DNA from: Chimonanthus salicifolius
Taxonomy: Eukaryota > Streptophyta > Magnoliopsida > Laurales > Calycanthaceae
Reading direction: 5' to 3'
DNA length: 64,000 bases
NCBI GenBank assembly: GCA_013350335.1
Contig: CM023532.1
Span: 35,155,708 to 35,219,707 of the forward strand
This document shows positions 51,641 to 61,639 of the stretch, piece after piece. A program made the translations under genes and the position numbers. Numbering within the stretch: the first letter of the stretch is position 1; every line of letters begins with the position of its first letter. The notes beneath the pieces are model-generated. The model did no database searches. It had not been told where the DNA came from and was given only the letters and a program-made list of their open reading frames with translations.

Positions 51641-54097
51641 GTTCAAACTTATCTAAGATTCCCACATATGGCAAAACATCAGCTAAAATATATTCTTATT
51701 GAGATACCCTTCCCCAACAATTGAATCGAGATAAAATTGGGCATTGGCACTTCTTTCACGTCAACATCGGAAAAATAAATTTGCAATCTTATATGAAATT
51801 CTCATGAATGGGCGACCATACACCACATACGCAATGTTGTCGTTTCGATTCCCATCCAAAACAAGGAACCTAACCAAAATTGAGCATTCATATTGTTTTC
51901 CTCTCAATATTCAATGACCATAGATTTCTATCCCATTTCAGGTATTTAAATGCCGTCTTCACAACATACATGACATTGTTGCTAGGATGCCCTTCGCCAA
52001 TCAATGGACCCAAACCAAAAGTAGGCATCGACAAGCATTTAAACCAATATCCTACAACTCATCTAACGTTGAATTTAATGAAATCTCTTTTATCTCAAGC
52101 TTCACAAGGATGGCAATAGGACCCTTTCATTGAACTTTATTTGATCATATCAAATGATTAATATAATCCATATGGTTAGGGGTGCTAACTATCAATGATC
52201 ATATTAAATACACACATCCCCTATGAATGGAACCTTCTATTTAAAAGCCCATCCCCAACCAATGACTATGAACAAGAGTGGGCATTCGAATTGTGTTTCA
52301 ACAAATATCAAATATAAATGTCTACTCCAAAATTCATTTTTATATAACTCTCCATCCATCAGGCACATCCCCAACCAATGTACTCGAACAAAATTGTGCA
52401 TTATCCAACAACTTTCGTACTAATATGAGATAAACATAAAATTAAAATTTGTCGAGTATTCCCACACGTGGCCAAACGTCAAATAAACTTTATTTTCATT
52501 GAGATGCCCTTCCCCAAAGAATGAATCAAGCTAAAATTGGGCAGAATCTTACAAGAAATTCTCATGTACGGCGGCCATACACCACAACACAATGTTGTTA
52601 TTTGGATGCCCATCTCAGCCAAGGAACCTAACCAAAACTGGGCATGAATACTTCTTTCCTCTCAATATCCAAGAGATATAGATTTTTATCCTATTTGAGA
52701 TATTTAAATATATCCTTCACAGTATACATGATATTGCTGCTAAGATGCCCTTCACCAATCAATGGACCTACAGTTCATCTAAAGGTTAAATTTCATGAAA
52801 GTTCTTTGAACGCAAGTGTGAAAGGATGCCAATAGGACCCTTTAATTTATCTTTATTTGACCATATCAAATGATTAATATAATCCATATGATTAGCAGTG
52901 CTACTTACCAATGATCATATTAAATATACACATCCCCTACAAACGAACTTTATATCAATCGTCTATTTAAAAGTCAATCCCAAACCAATGACCTTGAACA
53001 AAATTGGGCTTTCGAATTGTGTTTCAACCAATATCCAGTATGAATGTCTAATCCATTATTCTTTTTTATATAACTATGTGTCACATACATGACACTATTT
53101 CAAATCGGGCTCTTCAAGCTTTCAGATATTCGATCAAAATAGTCATCCCTACTTCCACCATATTGATGATGTCAATGTGGAAATGCCCATCCCCAACCAA
53201 TGAACCTAAACCAAAATTGGGCGTTTCATTGACTGAAACTTAATAAAGTATAAATATGGATTGATGTTTTCATGATTTTTTCTCACTCTCATAAACTTCA
53301 TCATAGTTTAAAGCACATCCCCAACCAATGTACTCGAAAAAAAGTTGTGCATTCTCCAATAAATTTCCTACAAATATTCGATAAATATGAAACTCAAACT
53401 TGTCTAGGATTCCCAACCGTGGCCAAACATCAAATAAACTATATTTTCATTGAGATGTCCTTCCCCAACAAATGAATTGAGATAAAATTGGGTCTTGGCA
53501 CTTCTTTCATTACCATCCGATGAATAAATTTGCAATCTCATATGAAATTCTCATGTATGGCCGGACATACACCACATATATAATGTTGTTGTTTGGATGC
53601 CCATCCCGACCAAAGAACTTAACCAAAATTGGGCATCAATACTACTTTTCTCTCAATATCCAATAACCATAGATTTATAGTCTTTGAGATTTTTTTTTTT
53701 TTTTAAAGGTGTCCTATTTGATATATTTAAAAACAGTCTTCACAACATAGATGATACTTTTGCTAGGATGCCCTTCTCCATTGAATGGACCTAAACCAAA
53801 AACGGTCATTGACAAGCTTTTAAACCAATATCCTAAATCTCATGTAAAGTTGAATTTCAAATCTCTTTGAATTCAATTGTCAAATTTGAACCAACAGTTC
53901 AACCGTGGGCCGGGCCAGTTTTTAAAACATTGGTCTAACCCCAGTCTACCAAACCACCAAACGTATGAACAGCGCAAATGAAGCAAGACACAATGCAAGA
54001 AAGAATATTTTACAATGTTTATTATAACAGTATTTGCACAGATGTATGAGAAAAAAAAATGAAGCAAAGAAGAAATTATAAATGTAGGCATGGTCAC

Positions 54098-54364
54098 CTG
54101 AAAAGTTGCTAGAACAGTGCCATCCTCTGCACCAAACATTGACTGGTACACTGCAGCAGTTGTTAAAGCTGTCTCTTTCTTTAAAATCTGCCCATGTACA
54201 AAGGTGCAGAGCTCAAATCACCAGAGAGATTTATAGAACTGATTTGTACCGTAAAGAATTAGTTGCAAGTGAGAAATTCTATTTTGTCAGAAGCCTTACA
54301 TTGTTTCTTTGCAGAAGAGCATCAGTTCCACCCATTGCCCGCAGATGTTCAATCAACTCTAAAG
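54098..54364 (-). pseudogene. NDUFAF5-like methyltransferase, two C-terminal exons only
   Basis: Exons 54364-54300 (65 nt) and 54187-54098 (90 nt), minus strand, with AG/GT borders and matching phase. They encode LELIEHLRAMGGTDALLQRN and ILKKETALTTAAVYQSMFGA then EDGTVLATFQ. This is the region before the final exon of mitochondrial NDUFAF5 (the At1g22800 type), an arginine hydroxylase of complex I assembly in a SAM-methyltransferase fold. The last exon (YM.GW...GSATVSF) should follow below 54098, but the repeat array begins there, and the SAM-domain exons were not found upstream. It is either a gene truncated by the array or a fragment. Confidence 0.75.
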
Positions 54365-54410
54365 CTACACCAAAATGAAAATGCATGGTAAGAAATATTG
54401 CAGCTTCAAT

Positions 54411-54818
54411 CACTTGTTTGCACAAATTCTTAGGCTTGCATTCTAACTGAATGTGCAAATCTTGCAGTCATGGTATCATATCCAGAGAATATAAAAGCAT
54501 CTAATCTAGAATAATTAAAAAAATTCTAGAGGTAACAGTGCTTTGTCAAAGAATAAGGGAACATTTATGTGCAATAAAAATCATGGATTTAGAAATCCAA
54601 ATAAAATAATTTACTTCACTCACTTGTTTGCACAAATTCTTAGGCTTGCACTTTAACAGAATTTGCAAATCTTGCAGTCATGGTATCATATCAAGAGAAT
54701 ATAAAAACATCTAATCTAGAATAATTAAACATTTTCAAGAGGTTACGGTGCTTTGTGAAAGAATAAGGAACGTTTATGTGCAATAAAATCCATGGATTTA
54801 GAAACACCTAGTACCAGA
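54411..54818. repeat. 210-bp tandem duplication
   Basis: CACTTGTTTGCACAAATTCT begins at 54411 and 54621, and the following sequence is repeated with minor changes. It lies just upstream of the NDUFAF5 exon, probably in an intron. Confidence 0.88.
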
Positions 54819-55098
54819 TGTTGGGGTCTCAGGGTTCAAAATTTAATAACAAGTCTTTTTCTTTTAGCTTTCAGTTTTCAAAGATAAACTAATCGTGAAA
54901 AGGTGTTAAATAATATTAATTAACATTAGATTTGAATTCTTTTCCTCTTACACTTCACAATTACAATTTTCTCCCATTCCTTTCTTCTCTCTTTTTACCC
55001 TCTTTATATTAGAGGCCATATTCTCTCTATCTATTGTTTACTACTCTCCTCAGTTACACAATCTATCTCTCTCTTCCTTTCACTCCTTTCGATCGGAT

Positions 55099-55206
55099 CA
55101 CCCAAACGCATCCAGAAACCCTAATTCTCTTCCTCACCCAAACGCATCCAAAAACCCTAATTCTCTTCCTCACCCAAACGCATCCAAAAACCCTCACTCT
55201 CTTCCT
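55099..55206. repeat. three 36-bp tandem repeats
   Basis: CACCCAAACGCATCCAAAAA is the start of each unit, at 55099, 55135 and 55171. Two units contain the telo-box AAACCCTAA. The TQTHPKTL-repeat frame across it is an artefact. Confidence 0.88.
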
Positions 55207-56420
55207 CTCTCTATACAAAAATTCCCGTCATTTTCTTTACTCCAATCCTCAAATCTCCATCTCATCTTTTGGCGATTCCCTCTCTGGAAAAGAAGAGAAA
55301 TCGGCAAAACCCTAGCCCACTCCGCCCATTCGAATTCGGATTTGGATTCATTCTTCATTCTCATCTCTCAAGAGAAAAAAGACAAGAGAAAAAACAGAAA
55401 AAATTGGAAGTTGGGATAAAAAGAAAGAAAGAGAGAGAAAGGGGAAGAAGGAGACTCACCATCGTCTCTCCGAGTTGCAATTTGACGGGAACTGGACAAG
55501 AAGGTCGGGCGGACGAGATTGGGTCTAAAAGTCTCGTCTGAGTGCAGCGGCGCTACGGAAGGGGAGACGAAAACATCTTCATCAGCGCGTCAGCGGTGTG
55601 GTTAGGGCTGCGGCAAGCCTTCCGAGAGACTGCCAAGTTTCGCCGGTAAGGGAAATGAGCGACGGAGACGAGGAAAAAAAAATAAAAAGAAAGAACGAGG
55701 AAGGAGGGAAATGGGCTTTTCTTCCGGTTATCTCTTTCTACGCAAAATGTGCCCCTTTTCCTCGTAAGGGAAGCTTTTTATAATAAAATTGGATGCCGTC
55801 ACTCTCTTCCTCTCTCTATACAAAAATTCCCGTCATTTTCTTTACTCCAATCCTCAAATCTCCATCTCATCTTTTGGCGATTCCCTCTCTGGACAAGAAG
55901 AGAAATCGGCAAAACCCTCGCCCACTCCGCCCATTCGAATTCGGATTTGGATTCATTCTTCATTCTCATCTCTCAAGAGAAAAAAGACGAGAAAAAACAG
56001 AAAAAATTGGAAGTTGGGATAAAAAGAAAGAAAGAGAGAGAAAGGGGAAGAAGGAGACACACCATCGTCTCTCCGAGTTGCAATTTGACGGGAACTGGAC
56101 ATGAAGGTCGGGCGGACGAGATTGGGTCTAAAAGTCTCGTCTGAGTGCAGCGGCGCAACGGAAGGGGAGACGAAAACATCTTCATCAGCGCGTCAGCGGT
56201 GTGGTTAGGGCTGCGGCAAGCCTTCCGAGAGACTGCTAAGTTTCGCCGGTGAGGGAAATGAGCGACGGAGACGAGGAAAGGGAAATGGCGACGGAAACAG
56301 GAAAAAAAAAAAACCCAAGAAGCAGGGAAACGGGCTTTTCTACCGGTTGTCTCTTTCTACGCAATATGTGCCCCTTTTCCTCGTAAGGGAAGCCTTTTAT
56401 AATAAAATTGGATGCCGTCA
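55195..56420. repeat. 605-bp tandem duplication of a promoter-like region
   Basis: 55195-55799 is repeated at 55800-56420. Each copy has, on the minus strand, a TATA box (TTATTATAAAA, near 55780 and 56400), a pyrimidine-rich leader, an ATG and a donor-like GT. The copies differ by a few substitutions and a short internal indel. Confidence 0.88.
56063..56185 (-). CDS. candidate first exon with transit-peptide-like N-terminus
   Basis: From ATG 56185 the minus strand reads MKMFSSPLPLRRCTQTRLLD then PISSARPSCPVPVKLQLGETM up to a possible donor. It is rich in Arg and Ser and poor in acidic residues, as in mitochondrial targeting peptides. A TATA box lies about 215 bases upstream. It could be the first exon of the NDUFAF5-like gene, but the connecting exons are missing. 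In the other copy (ATG 55582) the frame stops at the tenth codon. Confidence 0.3.
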
Positions 56421-56429
56421 CTTTCATCG

Positions 56430-57424
56430 CATTTTCTTTCAATATTATAATTTTTCTCGCTAAAACGTGGGCAAATTCCTATGACCTAATTATAACATTT
56501 AATGATAATATACGGGTTTTTTATTTTAATTAATTTTAGTTATGAAGAAGTAAAATTTTACTCTTGCTTCATTACGTAGTTAATATAAGTTTTTAATTAA
56601 TAGTATTGCTTTATCCTCATTCTCTTCTCTTGGAGATATTTTAAACAATAATTTTTTAAAATATTTAGTTTAAAATATTTATCTTGTCATAATAAAAGTT
56701 TATTATATCTTTTAAGTCTTACTCCTCAACATATAAGGGTTATTTTTCCTAATTTTACTTAGTGCCCAGGGAGGTTTGCATATACTTTAAAAAATTGTTC
56801 AAGTAATATGAGAAATCGAAATATCTTGGACTTAACAAATAACAATAATAAAATAAGATAAATAAAGTTGAGTACATTTGAATTTTAAACATCTAAGTAT
56901 AGGGCCCTAAAACTATTGGTTGAAATTAAAATTTCAATTGTTAAAAAATTCAAATATGATTGAATTTTAATATTTAATTAATATAGAGACACATTTATAT
57001 ATAAAGATGTATTGTATGGTATAAGTCTCTTCTGACACTTTACATTTTTTTACTTCTTTTTCTTATTAATGATAATATTTTTCTAACAATTTTAAAAAAA
57101 TTAAGTTTTTAAATAAATATTTTTGTTTATCTGAATCAATCTAACCATAAAAATATGTCAAATAACATTAATCAAAATTAAATTTAAAACTAAAACTAAA
57201 ATAATTTTTAATTTTTTTAATAAAAATAGATTTCAAATATATCCGTGCAGTTTCAAATTTTTAATTTTTTAATAAAAATAGATTTCAGATATATCTGTGC
57301 AGTTTCAAATTTAGGAGCCTTAAATTTGGAGACAATCACACAAAGATTAAAAGAGAAACTTTCATCATATTAACGTAAGAGATTGCTTATACATCTTTAA
57401 CCTTGAAAAATAACTTATTTCTAA
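56430..57424. other. AT-rich spacer
   Basis: No gene. A tandem repeat of about 57 bp (AATAAAAATAGATTTCA...GTGCAGTTTCAAATTT) lies at 57201-57312. Confidence 0.45.
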
Positions 57425-57515
57425 TGACCGATATCTCTCTTTTAAATTTTTTTGAACAAATATCGGCCGTATAAATGTTTATCAGCCGATATTAGGGAGA
57501 TTTTGGCCATATAAT
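57425..57515. mobile_element. TATCGGCC-family fragment at a duplication breakpoint
   Basis: It contains GACCGATATC, ATATCGGCCGTATAAATG and ATCAGCCGATATT, and ends a few bases before segment B begins. Confidence 0.45.
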
Positions 57516-57519
57516 TAGA

Positions 57520-57837
57520 TGGCCGCTGATGTCGGAGCAGTTCTATAATTGTAAGATGTTGGTGGAGGAATTGGGAGCGGGTGTGGAGATTGCAAGAGCA
57601 AGAGAGGAGATTAGAAGTGAGACTTAGGAGAAGGCTGTAAGGGTGGTTTTGGATGGAAGTGAGAAAGGGAAGGAGATGAAGAAGAAAGCCATGGAAATGA
57701 AAGAGATTATGCAGATTATAAATGCTGCAAGAAAGGAAGAAGGCAATCACAAGGGCTCCTCTGTTAGAGCATTAGATGATTTTATAGGGGCTGCTCTGTC
57801 CAAGAGGTACAACACCAAGCAGTATGCTGGGGCTTGA
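57520..57837 (+). pseudogene. UGT-A 3' stump (glycosyltransferase C-terminus)
   Basis: It begins within the PSPG box (WPLMSEQFYNCKMLVEELGA) and continues to the UGT C-terminus (ALDDFIGAALSKRYNTKQ). It has no 5' part and no promoter. An in-frame TAG follows RSET, at the very codon where UGT-A at 18.7 kb has its extra base. A 9-bp duplication adds MQI after KEI. It is a truncated duplicate and non-functional. Confidence 0.9.
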
Positions 57838-57969
57838 GAATTTCAATTAACATGATTGTCATTAGTTTAATTATTGTGTTTAATTTGTAGGTTTTATTAT
57901 TAGGTTTGCTTTACTTAATGTAATAACGTTTGTATATATGTCATTGGGAATATCGTAGTGTGTGAAGAT

Positions 57970-58270
57970 CAGGGGTTCAAAAATCGGGTCGGCCGATATG
58001 TGATACGGACGATATTTCGGCCGATAATTTTATCTCTCATACCGATATCGGCATTTTCTCTCTCCTCCGATATCGGAACTGTGAAAAAACGGCAAAAAAC
58101 CGTGAACACCCGTGAGAACCGTAAACCCTGAACCTCGGAAGACCGCGAAAAACCGTGAAAAACCGTATCGGTGTTTTAAAAAAAAATAAAAAATTTAAAT
58201 ACTGATATCAGCCGATATTTCGAACCGAATATCGGCTGATATTACTCGGTTTAAAAAAACCGATATATAG
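57970..58270. mobile_element. hAT-like element (301 bp, TATCGGCC family)
   Basis: It starts CAGGGGTTCAAAAATCGGG. It is flanked by GTGAAGAT (57962-57969) and GTGAAGCT (58271-58278). Copy A keeps the empty site near 19037 (GTGTGAAGATATCTATTATAGG). The interior has ATATCGGCCGAT palindromes and repeated AAAAACCGTGA. The right end is degenerate. Confidence 0.7.
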
Positions 58271-58555
58271 GTGAAGCTATCTATTAATAGGCTCATGAGA
58301 ATGGATTAATGAATACAATATGTGTCTTTTAATAGATAGGAGTATTTTTTTCAATAAAAATGACTCAGTTATTGTAATGTAATAAAGCGATTTTCTCCTT
58401 TATTTCTTATCTCTCATATTTATAGATTTTTCAATAAAAATATGCTTGAGTTGCAGGGAAACCATTTTGATGGAGCATTTTTTTTTTTTTTTTTGATTTC
58501 TTTGTTTAGATAGGATGAAATCAATAATTCTTGTTTTTTTATTTTTATAATTTAC

Positions 58556-58690
58556 GTGTGGGAAACCGTAGGATACCCAGCGTAAAACGTCTACGGGTGA
58601 GCCCACTACTCCTAAAGCACAACAAAATTAGGTTAGAGGGGCTCGAACCTGCAACTTTCTTTTTCTGAGGCGAGAGACAACCAATTGGAC
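58556..58690 (-). repeat. SINE-like repeat
   Basis: Counterpart of 19262-19400; it carries GGTTCGAGCCCC-type B-box wording on the minus strand. Confidence 0.5.
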
Positions 58691-59487
58691 TTAAACTCAT
58701 GTGGGTAAATCAATAATTATTCTTTCTTAACATTTATTTTATAAAATTTTCCAAGAGACAGAGCATGCACTTTAGAGCTTGAGAATTGAAATTTGAAGAT
58801 TTTTAAATTACTCTGGTAATGAGAGATATACACAAGGATGCAAGTTGAGCTAGGTCTAATTTGTTGACCTCATTAAAGAAAAATTGGAAAAAAAAATGGA
58901 TTCAAATTGACTTAGTTTCCGATTGTCAGTCTTAAAATATCTAAGTCTAAATTAGAAATTGAATTGCGTCTTAGTTTATAAACGCCACAACTTACCAAAA
59001 TCCAATTGGACCGACAAGCATTTCTGTGATTATTTGGTTGTTAGTCTATTTTATTACAGCCCCATACTTGCATTCACTCCATTTATCATGATATTTCCTG
59101 ATTTGGGCTGAAAGATTAGATTTTCTAATTGAGATTAATAGGAGTTTGGATGATGTGTGCTCCATGTAATTCTATGTAATTGGAAATTAATGGATTGAAG
59201 TTTACATCATGATTAAATTTGGAGATGATGAGATAATCTTTGATTAGTCATGATGTTCATGATTAACTCTATTTTTTTCGATGATTAAATATTCAAAATT
59301 TTTAGAGTATTCAACTGATCTTTAAAATATATATAAACTTTACTATTCATCCCCTCTATAATTCTACAAAAAGTTAAAATGCCCAGTGACTTTGTTTCAT
59401 GAGACATTTGATAATGCAGTGGATGATTCTCCTAAAAGATGAAACATATGTAAGTGGGCCCTCCATTTCCTCACCAAATGAATGATC

Positions 59488-59613
59488 TTGAACTACTTAT
59501 CAAATTAATTAGTACTAAACTTTAAAGAAAATAAAATTATTATTTATTTATTGAACTACTTATCAAATTAATTAGTACTAAACTTTAAAGAAAATAAAAT
59601 TATTATTTATTTA
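59488..59613. repeat. 63-bp tandem duplication
   Basis: TTGAACTACTTATCAAATTA starts at 59488 and 59551, followed by the same sequence. Copy A has one version only. Confidence 0.9.
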
Positions 59614-59694
59614 TATTAGAAATGGATGTATTTGGAGAAAATTTCTATTTGATTTGAAAATAAGTTCAGTTGATGTTCATTTAACTATCACTCG

Positions 59695-59795
59695 TATACC
59701 AAGGTTAGGATTCGAGTCTCCATGATTTAACTTTAATATGTCTTAGAGAGTGGACTTAACCACGAAGGTTTTACGTTGATTATCCTTTAATTTCT
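59695..59795 (+). repeat. SINE-like repeat (degenerate)
   Basis: GGTTAGGATTCGAGTCTCC and GTGGACTTAACCACG align with 21955-22075. Confidence 0.45.
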
Positions 59796-60142
59796 TTAAA
59801 AAAAAAAAATATGAGAAAGAATGACTTAGATAGAAAGTAGTCTAAAAGATTCTTGACCACCAATAGAACTCAATCCCTCCAATCTTCTTGAGTCTTGACC
59901 ATGAGAGCGACAAGGTGAGACTCTTCTTTCAGTCTTCGTCATAATTTATTCCACACAAGTACACAACCATCAAAGCATGTATTTGGACCATTGAGTAGAG
60001 TTGCCCACTTTGATTTGAAAAAGAAAAACAATAGTTAAGATCTTTAACACTCCTCATTTAATATTTGATAATCTCTGTCTCACTACTGCCTCTACTCACC
60101 CTTGCAGCAGCCTTTCTCGTGTTTTGTCTTCCACTCTCTTCC

Positions 60143-61633
60143 ATGGCAACAAATCACATAGTAATGTTCCCATTAATGGCACAGGGCCATATCATCCCGT
60201 TTCTAGCACTGGCCAACCTCATCCAACGGCGGACAAATTCCACAATCACCTTCATCGGCACCCCTCTCAACATCCAACGGCTCAAAACCACCCTCCCTCC
60301 AAATTCCCAAATACGCCTCACACCAATTCCCTTCAACAGCTCCGACCATGGCCTCCCTCCCGGCGCTGAAAACACCGATTCCCTCCCAATCCCTCTCATC
60401 ATCTCTCTCTATGAAGCCTCCCAATCTCTCCAACCTTCCTTCGAGAAGATTCTGATTCACATCATTGAAGAAGAATCACATCCACCCATCTGCATCATTG
60501 CCGACATATTCTTGGGATGGACGGTCGAGATTGCAAAGAAGCTCGGCATCTTCCACGCCGTTTTCACCACCATGGGAGGGTACGGCACTGCTGCCGTCAT
60601 CCCTCTCTGGTTGCATCTCCCTCACTCGCTCACAGACTCGGACGAGTTCCACCTTCCGGGTTTTCCCGACTCCTTTCGTCTCCACCGCTCTCAGATGTCT
60701 TCTTACATGAGAGCCGCCGACGGGAAGGATCAATGGTCGGTTTTCTTCGGGAGGCAGATATCTCTCTCCTTGGGCTCCGACGGTATGCTCTGTAACACGG
60801 TGGAGGAGGTGGAGAAGATGGGGTTGGAGCTCCTGCGTAAGAATACAAAGCTACCTGTATGGAGCGTCGGACCTTTGCTCCCTCCATCTCTCTTCTCGCC
60901 GTCTTCTCCTTCCGGAGAAATCACCTCCCAGCGTGTAGGGAAGGAATCCGGAATTTCTTTGGAGGTTTGCATGTCGTGGCTGAATCTCCACCGTCCATCT
61001 TCGGTTCTGTACATATCTTTCGGGTCCCAGAACACCATCTCCGCCGCTCAAATGATGCAGCTTGCGAATGGGTTGGAAAAGTGCGGGAGAGATTTCATGT
61101 GGGTCGTTCGGCCTCCGATCGGTCACGACATAAATGGGGAGTTCAGAGCAGAGTGGCTGCCGGATGGATTCGAAGAACGGGTTTTGGCCCGAAAGCAGGG
61201 GATTCTGGTGAGGAAATGGGCGCCCCAGGTGGAAATTCTCGCCCATGAATCGACAGGCGCTTTTCTCAGCCACTGTGGATGGAACTCGGTGTTGGAGAGC
61301 TTGAGCCACGGCGTGCCGATTATCGGTTGGCCGATGGCGTCGGAGCAATTCTATAACTCGAAGATGATGGTGGAGGAACTGGGCGTTTGCGTGGAGATTG
61401 CAAGGGGAAATGGTGGTGGTGGTGGTGGTGAAATGGAGTCTGGAAGAGTGGAGAAAGTGATCGAGATGGTGATGGGAGAAACAGAGAAAGGAAAGGAGAT
61501 GAAGAGAAAGGCAAAGGAAATGAAGGAGATGATTAGGGCCGCAGTGAGAGAGGAAGACGGATCGGAAAAGGGATCTTCCATTAGAGCTTTGGATGATTTT
61601 ATTCAGACGGCAAAATCAAAGAGGGCTGGTTGA
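60143..61633 (+). CDS. UGT92A-type UDP-glycosyltransferase (UGT-C), intact
   Basis: A complete single-exon family-1 glycosyltransferase of 496 aa, the only undamaged UGT in the window. The start ATG at 60143 gives MATNHIVMFPLMAQGHIIPF, aligned with the paralogues; a longer version would need a TTG start and adds a hydrophobic leader not shared by the family. Catalytic His16 and partner Asp121 (IIADIFLGWT) are present. The PSPG box spans Trp359 to Gln402 with the standard HCGWNS and a final Gln, which favours UDP-glucose. The fold is two Rossmann domains; the acceptor is probably a phenolic or other small metabolite, but the UGT92 acceptor is not deducible here. A (GGT)n run encodes six glycines near residue 428. 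Its promoter region (59.8-60.1 kb) is shared with UGT-B, not UGT-A. Confidence 0.95.
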   Translation: MATNHIVMFPLMAQGHIIPFLALANLIQRRTNSTITFIGTPLNIQRLKTTLPPNSQIRLTPIPFNSSDHGLPPGAENTDSLPIPLIISLYEASQSLQPSFEKILIHIIEEESHPPICIIADIFLGWTVEIAKKLGIFHAVFTTMGGYGTAAVIPLWLHLPHSLTDSDEFHLPGFPDSFRLHRSQMSSYMRAADGKDQWSVFFGRQISLSLGSDGMLCNTVEEVEKMGLELLRKNTKLPVWSVGPLLPPSLFSPSSPSGEITSQRVGKESGISLEVCMSWLNLHRPSSVLYISFGSQNTISAAQMMQLANGLEKCGRDFMWVVRPPIGHDINGEFRAEWLPDGFEERVLARKQGILVRKWAPQVEILAHESTGAFLSHCGWNSVLESLSHGVPIIGWPMASEQFYNSKMMVEELGVCVEIARGNGGGGGGEMESGRVEKVIEMVMGETEKGKEMKRKAKEMKEMIRAAVREEDGSEKGSSIRALDDFIQTAKSKRAG

Positions 61634-61639
61634 GTTCGG

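Larger units (their letters stand above)
31425..53882. repeat. hierarchical tandem repeat array (about 22.5 kb)
   Basis: Units of roughly 1.0-1.3 kb repeat head to tail. Unit landmarks with (C/T)CAA(C/T)(C/T)AATGAACCTAAA occur near 31765, 32885, 34180, 35010, 37490, 38500, 40175, 41170, 44632, 45781, 46791, 48677, 50555 and 53183. Inside each unit, boxes of the form GATGCCCATCCCCAACCAAT ... AAAATTGGGCAT recur about every 130-150 bp. The spacers between boxes are also related: CACAACATACATGATGTTG and CACCACATACACAATGTTG both precede a box. So diverged monomers make a higher-order repeat. All six frames are broken by stops; the many short plus-strand frames are translations of the repeat. Confidence 0.88.

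Noticed and set aside
31425..53882. CRISPR-like or protein-coding repeat array
   Set aside because: Plant nuclear context, units of about 1 kb with diverged spacers that are themselves homologous, and stops in all frames; it is a satellite-type array, not CRISPR or a repeat protein.
55099..55170. Interstitial telomere (AAACCCTAA repeats)
   Set aside because: Only single telo-boxes inside 36-bp units, not runs of the telomere heptamer.
55034..55315. 93-aa frame with TQTHPKTL repeats
   Set aside because: It follows from the 36-bp tandem repeat (a multiple of three) in a leader-like, telo-box region; no conserved domain.
60065..60142. N-terminal extension of UGT-C with a hydrophobic leader
   Set aside because: It would need a TTG start. 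The ATG at 60143 aligns with the other UGT starts and is normal for a cytosolic UGT.
60851..61348. 165-aa minus-strand frame (and the similar 23585-24022)
   Set aside because: Antisense shadows of the UGT coding regions, with no independent family match and the same frame in both paralogues because the sequence is duplicated.
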